Numbered from the stretch's first letter, positions 1 to 15,500 are shown. The stretch: DNA of 64,000 bases from Epiperipatus broadwayi (GCA_028023455.1 JAQFVV010006275.1:622001-686000), one strand, 5' to 3'. Notes: a model not told the origin generated them from the letters alone. Made by a program: numbers and translations.

Positions 1-442
1 AATCAGTGAAAGTATAATCGAAGTTAAGCTTGTACAATTGCATGGAGTATATTTCCCTTACATTTAAAATATTCATAATTACAATAACTTTTATTAATAA
101 TAAAAAAGAAACCTTACAAAATCAGATGTTGTTGATATTCTAATGAAAAGAGAAAACTTTCAAAATGCAATCAAAGTTATCTAATGATTTTCTGTTACAC
201 TCACAGATTACGAATAGCTATTTATCCAGAGCAATTCCTTAATTTGAGTTTTGAATTTATAAGATAGCTATTAATGTACTAAAGAATTATAGTTGATTAT
301 ACATGCATAAGTGTGCATTATGTAATGCAGATACTATTTACTTAAACAAAAAAATAAATTCAGTATATACTAAATTTATATATAAATATAAAAAAAAAAT
401 GTAGTGATTTTAGAATAGTTAACAAAGCTTAGATGTAATTAC

Positions 443-538
443 CTTAAGAATTACTAGTTCTTTATCTAAAATTTCTGTATCTGCACAAGCACCATCTGTA
501 ACATAGGCAAATTCCGATAATTTGGGTGGATATATTTC
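443..538 (-). CDS. CycE: CycE exon 5, cyclin box helices 4-5
   Basis: A 96-base exon of 32 codons, phase 0 at both ends, with TTTTAG acceptor and GTAATT donor. It encodes [18 protein letters not shown] followed by an acidic segment and ELVILK, which continues the first cyclin fold exactly where exon 4 stops. The next exon, expected to encode the conserved tryptophan-containing segment after ILK, was not seen in bases 1-442, so the gene continues beyond the left edge. Confidence 0.95.
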
Positions 539-3500
539 CTAAAAACAAAAATATATATTAATAATTTGTATAAAAAAAACAATAATAATAAAAGTCTGTA
601 ATCACTAAGAAATCAATATCTTATATCAAATTCCCAGTGTTTATTAATGTTTAAATATAAACATGTTTTGGGTACTGGCATTAAAGTGGTGAAAGAAATA
701 CACAGAAATCTATATAAGCATTTGACATACTATATCTGGAGAGACTTCATCTGTTTAAGATAAAAATATAATAAGAAAGTTGAGCTATAAAAGAGCAAAA
801 ACACTACATATGAGATCGACTGAATTAGTTAAAAGCTAGAAAGGTAATAGTAAGTTGCTATTCTGAGTCAGCAAATGAAGCAGAAATGGACTACCTAAAA
901 AAGATAAGTAGTATCATTTATTAAAAAAAAAACTAAAAATTGTTTCAATTACAGAAAGCCAGCTCTAATTTCATGTCAGCAAAATACAGATGAAATAGTA
1001 TAAATAAAAGAATGGAACTTTAAGTAATGTAAAAAGTCAATTGAATAAGCTGAGTGGGATACTATAGCTAATATCCAATGGATGATGGAAATGACAAAGT
1101 AAGAATATCAGAGTTGTACTTCTGTTTTATTGTTTAATTTAAGATCAAATTGGAACTTTAGAAATACCATAGCAGTTTATTCTTCACATTATATGTCTTT
1201 ATTAAAAAAACAATTGTGAAGATAAAATTTGATAATAAAAAATGGCATTAGCAAAAGAGCATTTGTTACATTGTCTCATTAGGCATATTTAATCTGTATA
1301 CTGAACCCATGTTCTTCAAAATGCAAACCTGGATACAATATAGATGCACATTAGATATATAGATCAGCAATTTGTAATATATGGATAATATGACATTATT
1401 TAACTGAAATTGAAAAAAAAAAGCAAAATTGCTGGGGTGCTTCTAAATATCAAATATTTATATATCTATTAATAAAATAAAATTTTGTAAATAACAAAAA
1501 GACAAAGAAGTGACAGATGATTTATCTTTTCAGAGTTTAAAATTCATACCAATGGAAGCTATACTAATAAACACTCAATGTTTAATGGGTAAAAATCAGA
1601 TTTTGGTTATTTAACCTCAATAGACAAAGATATAAATGTTTCAATAAAGACAAAAATGAAAATTGTTCACCCAATAATTTTCCTAATGATAATGTACATA
1701 GGTGAAAAATTGGATTTTATGTATAAATAAAAGAAAGAAGTCAGTTTTGAGCTGTGCTGCTGAAAAAGTTGATGGCAAATCATTTTCCAGAGAAATTAAG
1801 TCTTGATCAATATTCAGTAGAAGCCAAATACTAAGCCAAAAACATATCTTGGATACAAATTAAGATCTGCTATTTCACTGCAAAAAAAAAAAGATGATGA
1901 TTAATAATAACAGCAAAAATAAGGGAAAACATTCATTTATGAAATAAATAATAAGAAGCCATAAAATGCATCTGAAAAAGCATCATTATACCATGGAAAA
2001 TAGAATGGACAATCTTTACATATGAAAATATTTAGAATCTGCATTGATTTGACAGAATAACAAATATAAACAGTTTATTAGTAGCATTTACAAAAAAATT
2101 CCAAATAATTAATTTATTTAATGAAATCTAAGCGATAGCGATAGCTTTAGTTGCTTTATACAACATTATTTTAAAATCCTTGCACATTCTGTCAATAAAA
2201 TTATAACTGATGATTTTCCTCCAATCTACATTGGATTACTCTGAAAATTAGCTTAGAAGTGAAAAATGAAAGAGTAATAGCAATTGTTTTATAAATTTGG
2301 AAAAGACATCAGAATAAATCAAATACAATTTATATTTTATTTAACATATTTGAAAAGAAATTTGCATGATTGATATTTAGATATGTCAAAAAAATAGAAA
2401 ACCGGCAAAAAAAAAAAAGAAATGCATTATATAAGCTGATATTATAGGATAATTTGAAGATAGTAAAACAATTAAACATGATAAAAGGCATTAAAATAGA
2501 TATGCACAATATTTAAGAAGATATTAAATTTAAATTGGCAAATTTATATATTTGAATAATTTAAAAAGAAAATAATCTGCACATCAATAAAATCACAATT
2601 GATAATGGCTTTTTGATTATTCATAAACTGTTTTGAAATACAAATTATAAACTAATATCCAAGAATAAGATAGATTGAAAGGATTAACACTTCTATATGT
2701 TACACGAAACAATAGAAATGTTTTCTTTAGATACAAAGAGATTATTATCAGAATAAAATCATCATCTGAATAAAGGAAATAAGATCAGTATGGTTTTAAT
2801 TCTATTAACAAAATTCTCCTGCAATTCACTTAAGTTATTATTTGAATTTTAATTGCTATCATAACATATTTCTGATTTTACTAACGATTAATTTTATTTA
2901 ATTGTGGACGATTTATTAATATATTAAAACGTCATCATGACTGCTCTATCTAACATTTTATATGTATTTAATAGCAAATTCTTTCTCAGTTCAAAATTGC
3001 ACAACATTATCTAACAATTATTATTTAATTATCCTAAATTTAGCAGATATTTCCATGTCTAATTCAAACTATTCAGAAAATATACAAAGCTAATTTGATA
3101 TCACCAAAATACACTGTTGTTATATAATTAAATTCTCAATAAAAACAAACAAACTACATTAACTATCAGTTTTAACTGATGGTTATGTAAGTATAAATAT
3201 TATTAATCTATACTTAATTAAAATATATAATGCATTCAAATTATAAAGATTTAATACAATAATTAATATATAATTAATATAATTTCTTTTTTTTTAATTA
3301 AAAAAAATCATTCTTGTCTAAAAGAGATCCAAGTTTAACTTAAAGTACTTATTAAATAATATAATTTTAACAATGAAACTTACTTCTAATTTTGATGCTA
3401 TAAAAAGAGCAGTGATTCCTATTAACTGAAGTTGTTGCTTTGGTACATTTCTCTCCTTTGCTAAGAACCGGTCTATGAAATCAAGAGCAAGATAATATGT

Positions 3501-6500
3501 TTCTCGATGCTGCCGATAAACTTCACAAACCTGAAATTCAACATTACCTCAATAAAAAGTATAATGATTGTATATATTACTGTTATACATATATACGTTT
3601 ATGTGTGTGTGTGTATATATATATATATTTATAAGTTAAATGTTGTCCAATAGTAAGAATTTGTAGGATTCAGATTAAGATTTTTTCTGATGAATCACAA
3701 TTATAATTATTAATTTGGAATAAAAATTATATCCAAAAATGCTAATATAAAGCTTTTTACTAATCGCACATTGTAATCACACACACATAATCAAAACTTT
3801 TATTTTCAGCGTCAAATTATTTATATTATGTAATTAAAATTTCTCTTAGAAATACTGTGACGTTAGTCTCTTCTATAATATAATTATGAAGCAAAATTCT
3901 GCAAAAAAAATGTAAGCTTTAATATACTATCTTCACCAGGAAAGCATCGATCAAAAAGAAAAACTTTTAGCATTATTATATCAAATTTGCAAAGTGCCTA
4001 GAAAAAAATGAAAAACTGATTTAATTTCAGAAACAAAAAAAATACAACTATACTATTATTAAAATTAAATCCAAACATGATATTAAAAGGATTTGGGAGA
4101 AGAAAAATATGTATATATAAAAACAAGAACATATTTAGGTTTTGATTATAAATGATATGTGTAAAGGTGCTTTTAAAAACTAGTTTATAAAAATGCTGCT
4201 ATAATATAACAGTAGTCAACATTCCAAGAACCTTGCTAAACTATTCAAAACAAAGCTAGTATGTCAGATCTAAAATTAAAAAACAATCAAATGGTTAATT
4301 GTTAAGGAGATCATATCAAGATTGCAAAAATTAAACTTCAATCCATGAATCTTTAATTCCCCAAATCCTAAATTGCATAGTCATATGCATACTTCTAAGA
4401 TTATATATTCAAATTTAAGCAATCAAGCATTTATTTAAATGTAAAAATATTTTGGACAGTCTTAAGTTAGAACAGAAATAGAAACAGTATATATAAATTT
4501 CAATATCCAGATAATCCTAAATTCATAATAATCAATAAGAATGTGTAATATTTTTTTACTTAAAATGAAAACAAACATAAAATCATTAATGACTGCATTA
4601 AGGCTATTTAAAATCTGTCATGCATTAATCCTTATGGTCATGGACCATGTTCATAAATAAAATTTATTTAGAAAAAAATTATGACCTTAACTTTTTCTAT
4701 AACCTTTCTTTGACCTCAAGATGAAATTTAACACCACTGACATATGAAAAGCAGAAATGTACAGTGGATAAATCCTAGATGAATAACAAATTCTAATATC
4801 CAAGTTATTCTTGATTACAATGAAATTTAAATTAAATTTATAGTCAATAAAAATATAATTCTGAATACCAACAAGTATTTTTTTTTTAAAAAAAATCATA
4901 TGGTCAGTTGAAAGTCAAATAAGTTGGAATCATCAAAACGATAAGTTGATCAAGTGATTAAAGTTTTATTTTCATTTCTTCAGCTGGGAACTGAATCTGG
5001 AATCTATGCCTCTCACTTGAACCACTATAATACAGCACTAAAAAGCAAACAATCAATTTTTACTGAAACCTGAAAACATCAGAGATCTTTGCATCATTGC
5101 TCTGAAAACAATTTTTGTATGTCCTAAAAATATTTAACATATCAAATATAAAAAAAAAAATTTCCATCTTGAATGATGTCTATTTTTTTAAACAAAAAAA
5201 TGCTGTGATAATATAGCCAATTTCAGGAGCAATATTTAGAGATCATAATAATTTATACTTCTATAAATGGCAAAATCTATGAAATTTATCATAATTGGTT
5301 TTACCTTCTCAATGGATGAGGTTACACGAAGCAATTATTTTTTTAAATATAACAATTATAACAAATCTATGATATGTGCATATAAGTGATAAGATGCAGA
5401 TTATTCTACGAATGACATTACGACTTTAGAAATTTAACTTTGGCTTTATGAATGAATTTAAAATATTTTAAACAAATGAAATATTAACTGACTGGAGAAT
5501 TGAAAGGGAGACTCATAATTTATATAAATATAACCTTATCTATTGGATTCATTATCAATGACTTTGTAAAGTGTAACTATTATAAAATCATCAAGAGAAC
5601 AAAATTAAAAAGCATGGTATTTTTAAAAATATAAATATTTAGTTCTTCATAAAAAAAAATTATAATAATAATTTATGTCACCAACTAATTATTACATGTG
5701 TCCAAGTTATTTACTGTATCTTTATTATCTGTTCAGATTTTCTCAAATGATTTTTAAAATTTCAAGATTAGCCTATGTCTAAAAACCTCTGAACTTAAAA
5801 TTATTTTATGACAATAAATTTCCTAAAAAGTTTTAATAATTGCAATAGTGTTGAATAAAAAATATCTTTTTTAAAAATTGACTATTAAAAAACTATTAAT
5901 TTTCAAAAATAATAATTCAGCATCGAATAATGATTTAAATCTGGTTGATCAATTAGTTTTATAAATATTTTTTTTTTTTAAAAAAACCCAAAAATAATAA
6001 GAACTTGTATAAAATAATGGTTTAATATAATATAGAGAGCATGCCAATAGTTCTATCAAGCTTTTATCGATAAGTGCCAAAAAAAAAAAAAAAAAGCATT
6101 TAAAATCTTTATCTAGAATATTGCCACAAACATTGCATTAACTAACAATGTTATTAATAAAGTAATATTAATTCTCAAGTATTCTCAGTAAATATTTTTA
6201 TAAATTTATAAGATGGCTAAGCCTTATTATCATTTGTAGAAAGTCATTTTCTTTTAGTTTTATTCAGGGCTTTTTGGGTCATGTAACGTAGTGAAATGGT
6301 GTTCTGGCACCTTTTTTAGTGTATTTTTAATGTTTAAAATATAACTAGATGAAACAGTATCATACATACATAATAACAATCCATATCTATATAATTCGAA
6401 CAAATAAAAAAATATGGGGTTTTATGAATCAGATGAAATATGGATAAATTCGAAATCGACATTCTCAAGTAGTGAGAAGTGGATTCATCCACGCCCCCAT

Positions 6501-9500
6501 TTGTCATTCATAGTAACGACTGATTACAGCGACACATGTGCAGCCAGTAACATCCAACATTTGTGATTGAATGCACCTGGTAGTGATTGACAATATGTGG
6601 AATATTTTATTTTATTTTTACATAAATTTGACATAATTATTTTATTTTTTTAGAGAAAAATTTAAATGAAGTTTAAAAATGAAAAAGCATTTCTAGTTAC
6701 TTCTCGATCAACGGTCCACTAATAAAAAGTCCAACCAACAACAGAAAATATGGAAATATTGGTGCAAGTTGATGTTCCTGAATCATTTCAAGCTGATCTT
6801 GAGATTCAATATCGAACTCAAAATGATTGGCCGGATCGTTGGTCATTGGATCAAAAAAATGATTTTTGTTCAAAAAATGAATGGTTGAACATACACAAAA
6901 TGAAACTTGGCTGCACATCTTGCAGAAACATTAGAACTCTTGGAACTGAAGTAACGATGAGAATAAAAATTTCAAAGAATGAGCCAACAATGAAATCATC
7001 TATTCTGGGAAAGATAGGAAGTTACAATTGAAATCACTTCAAAAAAAATTTTTCTATCACAGAGAATCTGCTGCACACAAACCAGCATTACAAAATATTT
7101 TTGAAGCCGAAAGAAGATTGAAAACATTTTTTAAAATCATTATCTTAGCGATCAGGCTAATGCACATGTGCTTTACAGATTTTAAACTATACGTAAATGA
7201 ATACTCTCATTCTCAAACACAAGATAGTCTTTATGAAAAGATAGAATGAATCATCTACTATCTTTTCAACCCAAACGTTTAAGTATGGGTTGAAGAGATA
7301 GATGATTCATTCTATCTCTTCATAAAGACTTTATCTTGTGTTTGAGAATGAGAGTATGTTTAAAATCTGTGAAGTGCATGTGCATTAGCCTGATCGCTAA
7401 TTTACAATTACAATTTATTAACATAGCGCTATATAAATAAATACCTTATTATATATATCATTATCTTGTGAAAAAGTACTATCAGCACAAAATTTTCGAA
7501 ATGCATATAAAGTAGCAAAGGAAAATCAATCATTCTCTACTTTTAACAGGGAAATTGATCTGCAAGAACTGAATGGAATTGAAATATTCAACAAAGGTGT
7601 GCATTAATATCATGAATCATATAAATGATGAAATGAGAAAAAATTGTTCAATCGAAAAATATAATTTCATTGATAATTGATGAATCAACTACCATAAGCA
7701 AAAAAAAAATCACTCTTATTGTGTTTATTCGACACTGTATCGAAAGTGTTGAAATGAATCTACCGATTAATTTATTTTTAGACTTGATCGAACTTGAAAA
7801 CATTACAACAGAAGAAACATTTGAATCCTTACTCCTATGTTTTGAATGTTATGGGATGACAGAAACTTATTTAAAAAAATATTTAATTTCGATAGCATGC
7901 AATGGCACTGCTGTGATATTAAGATGTAAAAGTGGAATGAAAGAATTGCTGACACAAAAATTTCCATTATAGTTTAGCATTATGCTAATCAAGTGATATT
8001 GTAAAGAAAATTTCAGGAATCAATAGATTCAAATCATTCATTGATAAACTTAATGTTTTATACCAAATGTCACCAAAAAATAATAGTTACATAAATGTGC
8101 AGAATCACTAGGCCAGTTGAGCTGTTAAAAATTGAAAGTGTTTTAAATACTAAATGGGTGGTATCTGGTTTTCGTTCAGTTTCAGTTATGTGGAATAATT
8201 TTGAATCTTGTGCGTCATTTTGAGAAAGCAATGAATGATCCTACAGGATAAAAATGATAAATGTACTTATAATGGCTTAAAGAAAAAAATAACATCTAGA
8301 TCTTTTATTGTATTTAGCATTGATATGCATTGCTCTCCGAGAATTGTCAGAACTAAGTTTGGACCTACAAGATTGCAATCTGAACCTTTACAAAACAAAT
8401 CGAAAAATAAATGCAATAGTTCCAGTTTTTGTAGGAAGAAAACAAAATTTTGGACCCTTTTATAAATGTGCTGTAGCTGCTGTACATGATCTGTATTTTT
8501 GTGGAATTTCACTTCACGCAAAACTTTCAAAAAATTCTCCTCCTACTGACATGAAAACATTTTATACCACGTTGAAAGAATCAATTGAGCAAAGGATGCT
8601 ACATTGCAAAGATGTTGAGTTTGCATTTTGGGATTGCGTACTTGACCAAAAATATTGGTCTAAAGATAGTGATATTCAGTTGACATTTGGAAAGATCGAA
8701 ATTACAAACATGTCAACCAGACTACAACTAACAAAGAGAAATGATTCGTGGGTTTAGTGAATGCATTCTCGAAAAGACGTATCCTGAAAAACTATTGCAT
8801 TCGATATATGCTCCAAATTCTATTCTCATTTTTTCAAGTGAATGTGTATGCGGGTTTTCACAAATGAATCTAATTATTACCCCAATAAAATCTTTGTAGA
8901 AGATCAAAACAATTTCAGTACTTTGTTTTATCAAGCTCGTCAGATCACCTTTAACACTTTTCTATCCTTCAAACTACTTTGATCTGTGGTTACTCAGAGG
9001 ACATCATTCAGCTATAGGCACTAACACTAAGAAAATGAATCAAGATGATTTGTCAGACGAGAATTGGACAAAACTTTGGAAATCACTATAAACTTTTATT
9101 CAATTATATAAAGTTTTACAATTTCATTTTACATTTAGTTATCCTATTTGTATTTGTTTATTTAACTTTATATTTGACATGTCTAAAATAAAAAATTATG
9201 ATAAATTTTGTTTGATTTTTTTTTTTTTTGCCTCATAGCTTGGAAAAGCTGCTTTAAATTTCATTTAAATGATATTTGAATATAATTTTCATTAGTCAAA
9301 AGCTTGACAAGAAGTAAGTTCCAGCATCTTTTTTTATTAAGCCCTGGTTTTATATAAAATCAAAATTTTACTTTGAATAATTTATCTCATTGTAATTTAA
9401 AACTGCTACCACAAATTTATTAAATTAGAATTAATAAATTTTAATTCATCAACAAATTACAATTAACAATCATTTATTATTAATAACTTTAAAACTGCCA

Positions 9501-12500
9501 CCTTAAACTTATTAAATTATAATTCATAAATTTTAATTCATCAACAAATTACAATTAATAATCATTTATTATTAACAACTATTTTACAAAACACAAAAGT
9601 AAAAAAAAGTCTGATAAAGTTAATGTTTGGAATAAAATTTTAAATAATTAAAATACTTTTTATGTTTGTTAAAATACTCTAGCCATGTTAGATATAATTG
9701 TACAGAATCTTAATGCATTATTAAAATCAAAAAAATAGCATTATATTTCAAAATGTTGCCTAATAAAGTTAATCATTTAAATTTTCATGACAATCAAATA
9801 CAAAATAAAACAATATGTAACTACTTGAAAATAAGGGAACTATTGTTTTTTTTTCCTATGTCAGTCCAACAGTTCTATTTCATTCATAACTATGATAAAA
9901 ACATTTTTTCTAAAAAAAAAAACAACTTTAAAGTCAACTTACTTAAGAAGACATACTACAGTTATTTTTATAAAAGAATGCTATATCTAATAACTTTTAC
10001 AATTTTTGAAATAAATGAAAGTGGAATGAAAGAGATATATTACTAAGCTGCCTCTCAAACAAAAAAATAATAACGCAAAAAAATAATAAATGACTAAAGT
10101 TTTATGATAATGAAGTTTTATTTGCAACTACAATGATAAATATTTATTTTTTATATAGCACAGTATTTATTGTAATGTGCACACACAGGAATATATTACA
10201 ATAAATACTGTGCTGTACAAAAAATAAATATTTATCCATGTATTTAGATTCTAAATTATTATAAGTTAATTGCAAGTGGTTAAAATGGCATAATTCTCTC
10301 TCCTATATAATCGTTTGTACAATTTGAACATCATTTAAAAAAATCAGGCATATAATAGATTCAAGCCTTGAATAATGCACGGTAAGCAACAGTTGGCTTA
10401 TATATTATAGATAAGCTTGAACGGCAAGTGGTTCACTTGTTCTTTAAAATATTTTAAAGTACATGTCAATTTATATTAAAACAGCGCATGTATGAAGATT
10501 GGTTTATTTCTGAATATACCGCAACTACAATGTTAAAATACTTCAATATATAGTTACAAATAATTTGATGAATGTTTTTTTTAATTACTATGATAATTAA
10601 ATAAGATATAAAAATTAAGTTATAATACAGTAATTATTTAATATATATATATTTAATAAAGCTGGGGAGGGAGGAGAGAATTAATCTTAAAACGGATTTT
10701 TAAATTTATTACTGCAATATACACATTCAGCTGATATAAAATAAAGAACATATTAACAATGAATTTAATACATAATATATTTGTAAATATATATTCAAAC
10801 AGTAGATATTAAGTTAATTAACATTCACTGTCATCTTAGCAGCAGGTAATACATTAAAATCTATGAGGAAGTAAAACATTGTAGGAGAATTATTACATAT
10901 TCGCTTATTCCTGCAAAATGGTGCCATATTAAAATGACTACTCTTATATATGTTCAATTACAACAAGATATGTAATTCCTTAAACTATCCCTCATTTCAA
11001 TAAATTTGGATAATGAACAACTGTTTTTAAGACCATTATATATAGCCCAATAAAATATCACCTGACTCCATCATATGATTTTGCTTGTATAATACTGTTA
11101 TAAGCAGCATAATTTTTCATCATCTTTATGCCACTTATTGTAGACTTTAGTGAGTAATAAGATGCCATATGATAATGCTTATTAAATCTCTATCCTGCAC
11201 TGACCTATCCAATATCCCCAAACTAGTTTCAAGCTTATGGCTTTCATCAGTGAAGAGCACTGATCCAACATCCAAAACTTCTCATTGATGAAAGCCATAA
11301 GCTTGAAATTAGTCTGGAGATATTGGATAGGACATGGATTTAATAAGCATTTATTATCTGGTATCTCTTATTACTCACTAAAGTTTATAGTAAATGGCCA
11401 GACCATTAGAGAAATTATTTTAAAAAAACAAGTTAAAAAAAAAAATTCATCATTTCTACAATTCGAAAAAATCCTAACCAAATAATTTGAATTACCAAGT
11501 AATAAGTCCTGTATGATTTAGTGCATTATTAATAACAGGCTCTGAAACTCTAGGTCAATGAATCACAATTCCGCTGTCATTTCCAACGCTCAAATATATT
11601 ACGAATTTCTGAGCAATATAATATAAGGATTCTCTCATTTAAAAACAAATTCTTGGGATTATTTTGTATAATAGATCTTAAAATAAAATAAAATTTCAAG
11701 TAGTGTTATGGAGAGCTAAAACAGAATGTATGTTAGAAGCTATCGAAAAATATGACATTCAAATATTTCATCCATTTTGAATAAAATCAAGAATCAGAAA
11801 GTCAAAAATGTTTATCAAATTATCTTCCAATTAGATAGATAATATTCAAAGATATCACAAGAAATAAAAAAATGCAATTCCTCAAAAAATTGAATTATTA
11901 TTTGAATTTATTATTAATACTAAATAATAATGACTCTTTTTGTCATGGAAAATGTTTATGTCATAGTAAAGTGAAACTACATACCGAGTATTTAATGATT
12001 ATATATGAAATTGTAAAAAAAAAATAAGTTCTACATCAGACTTTTTTTAATCATCTAGTTGTTTAAAGTATCATCTTAAATTCAGTAGTCCTAAATCTAA
12101 AAAGATTCAGCATCTATACCTATATGCTCATCTGTCCTCAGGCCAGTAACATAAGAAAAAAACTTGTTCTACCCTAATCTATGTATTATTACTTTCCAAA
12201 TATATTTTAACTGTCAGTAATAACACACAATACAGAAATAATATTTCATGTGATATTACTCTTCTCTCTTCAATGTGTGTTCTTAACTTAATCAATGACA
12301 GTTAAGCACAAAGTCTGAATCTGCAACTTTTACATTCATGAATAGTGAATTTATGATGACCTTCTAACAACCTAGACCAGCAATGTCTGAAGAAAAGAAA
12401 AAAAGTAACACTAGAAAGATTATGTTCTATGTTAACTTCAGTGTCATTACTAGCAATTTAATGTATTTGTAAAGGAATAAGAAAAAGTTTGAATTTTTCT

Positions 12501-15500
12501 AAAAACATTTAATGATTCAACAAGATGATGGAAATTACTCAACAAATCGCAAATCTTCCAATAAATATTGCAAAAAAATAGAATAGGTCCTGAAAAAGGT
12601 TCCTACATTACAATTTAAAAATAATAAAATGTGATAACTTCAATAAAACTAGAATTTATTTTAGATGAAAATTATTGTTGGTATTTTTTGTATTAATAAA
12701 ATTAAATAAACTTAAAACAATGTTAGCAGCCAGATATTGAAAAATTATAGTATGTTAATTAGGAAAAATAAAATTATTACCACAATCCATTCCACAGTAA
12801 AGCTGATTGATAATTTTCTGGAAGATATTGAAACAGATAAATCAATTAATCAGCATATTTCTAAATGATTTAGATAAGACTAAAATCAGAAGTTATTTTA
12901 TTACTATTTGGAAAAAAATATTTTAAAATTTGGAGGTAATGGATTGTTGAATTAAAAAAATTACTTAACAATAAATGAGACTAAGGGATATTCATATTCT
13001 TTCAATTTATGTATATGTACTGTGTTACCGGCTGCAGAAAGGAGTTTGTTATTAACTGAAAGGAGACCCTTTGATTCCTCTTGGAGGACTTTAAAGGAAC
13101 CGAGCAGGGCAAATTTCTTAATGTTCACTCCATACAACCTGTCATTGCAGCTGTTATTACTATGTGATTAATCATATAGTATACTAAACATGGATGGGCT
13201 GCTCACCAACACGCATTAGCCAGCATGGTGAGTTTATTGGCTTTTTACCTCCGAGTTTAAGGGCGATAAAAACCATGGTCTTTCTTCTCTGTTGCCTGAT
13301 AAGGTAGAATGAATGTCTGTGTAAATGATAAATATTTTTCCAATAAATATATAAAATTATGACAGTCAAAAAATAAATCATGGCCCTTATTCCCAGGAGG
13401 CTGTAAAGTCACCAACCAGGGCAGCGATTGGTAGACGAAGGTGGAGAGTGCTAAGAATCCCCTGATTGCAGACCCAGGCTGCCATTTGATGACAACTTTT
13501 TATTTAGGTACTTACAACTGCAGATCACTTTCAAGTGAAGGAAGATTGCAAGAATTAGAAAAAGAACGGTCTTATATTAAATGGGACATTATTGGACTTT
13601 ATGAAGTTAGAAGAAAAGGTGAAGAGGCAATGTACTCTATTATAAAGGCACAAATATTGGAAATACAAGTGGAGTAGAATTCATTATAAATAAAAAATGG
13701 AAGAACAACATTGTGGAGATTAATAGTGCATCGGACAGTGGCAAGTTAGTTATACAACTTAATAGCAGATACCAAATGCAGATAATTCAGGTTTATGCCC
13801 CAACAAGTTCTCATAATGACGAAGTAGTAGATTTTTATATGGATGTACAAAAGACTTTTGATTGGAGTAAAGAACATTTTAAAAGTATTATGGGAGACTT
13901 TAATGCTAGAATTTGTAAACAAATGAAAGATGAAAGTGCTGTAGGTAATTTTGGTTATGGTAATAGAAATGAGAGAGGACATAGACTTGTGGAGTTTGCA
14001 AAAAAAGAAAAACTGTATATTATGAATTCTTTTTTTTTGAGAAAAATGTTAAAAGGAAATGGACATGGAAGCATCAAAATAAAGGTACAGCAGAATTGAA
14101 TTATATTTTGACTAACAGAAAATACATATTTCAAGATAGTAATGTTCTTAATAAATTTAATTATCTGATATACTTTTAAAAACTGCAACAAAGATTGCTG
14201 GCAGAAAAAAGCAGCAACTGACCAATAAAATTTCTTCTTAGACTAGAGAATTTATGAAGAAAAGAAGGAATATGAAAATATACAAAAACAATGCATTAAA
14301 AAGGATTGAATATCTCGAATTTTGTAAAATGGTGCGGAAAAGAGTTGAAAATGATATAAGAAAGTATAAGTGTGAACTAACAAGGAAAGTTGTAGAAGAG
14401 AATAAAAGTCTCAAGATTGATAGGAAATTTATATCCACAATAAAAAAAAGAGATGGAATTATTACTAAAAAGAGAGACGACATCATGAAATGGCTAGAAG
14501 ACTTTTATCAAGAATTATATAGTAATAAAGAACAAGCATCTCCTATATCTATTACATCTTCTGAATTGCCCAGAATTTTGAATGAAGTAGTGAGACATGC
14601 AATTAAATGTATGAAGGAAAGGCTCCAGGTAATGATGAAATTGTAATTCATATATTAAAAGGAGGAGGTGAAGAAATAGAAATTTTTTTTAGCAAAGTTA
14701 TATACTAAATGTCTAAATGATAAAGATGCACCAGATGATTGGAAGAATGTAGTTAAGATATTAGAAATTACAGACCCATCAGTCTTTTATCAGTTTTATA
14801 CAAAATTTTTACAAAGATAATTACACCTCATCTACAGAGAATATTGGATTTCCACCAACCAAGAGAACACGCTGGATTTAAAAGAGGTTTTAGTATAGTA
14901 GATCATATCCAGCTATTAAGAGGTTATAGAAAGGACAAATGAATATGAGTTGCCATTATGCTTTGGATTTGTAGATTATGAAAAGGCATTTGATTCTATA
15001 AACATTTCTTCAGTGATTAAAGCATTGGATCATCATGGTATAGATCCAGGATATTGTCATATTTTAAAGAATATTTATAAAAATGCAACAGCAACAATTA
15101 AATTACATAATGATACTGGGAAAGTCAACATTGAGAAGGGTGTAAGACAGGGTGACTCTATATCTCCAAAACTTTTTACAGCAGTGCTACAAAGTATTTT
15201 GTGGATTAAAATGGGAAACTAAAGGAGTGAAAGTAAATGGAAATTATATAAGTCATTTAGATTTCGCAGATGATGTAGTTGTTTTTGCAAATAATGCTTT
15301 AGAGCTGCAAGAAATGTTGCAGGAGTTATCAAATAAAAGTAGGACTAAAGATAAATGCTAAAAAGATTAAAGTAATGTTTAATGGATTTTCTCAAAATAT
15401 GAAAATAAAGATTGATTGTGATGAGTTAGAAGAAGGTAACAGCTACAAATACCTTGGTCAGATTATTAATACAGATGGAAACATAATGGATGAAATTAAT

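Larger units (their letters stand above)
6265..9346 (+). mobile_element. hAT DNA transposon, KIAA1586-like, full-length but decayed
   Basis: The ends are CAGGGCTT at 6265 and its complement AAGCCCTG at 9346, typical short hAT termini. The element is flanked by a near-perfect 8-bp target duplication: GTTTTATT (6257-6264) and GTTTTATA (9347-9354). The 3.08-kb interior carries a broken transposase related to the animal KIAA1586 group (see the pseudogene entry). An internal inverted repeat lies at 7145-7400. It sits in a CycE intron in the opposite orientation to the gene. Confidence 0.85.

Noticed and set aside
3598-3630. TG/TA alternating tract as a regulatory Z-DNA element
   Set aside because: It is an ordinary short microsatellite; nothing else supports a function.
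4687-4899. Open frame of about 70 codons on the minus strand
   Set aside because: A/T-rich, no recognisable motif, no splice context; length expected by chance in such sequence.
14238-14486. Hydrophobic minus-strand frame
   Set aside because: Antisense shadow of the Lys/Glu-rich RTE coding region; the same shadow appears at 56528-56857.
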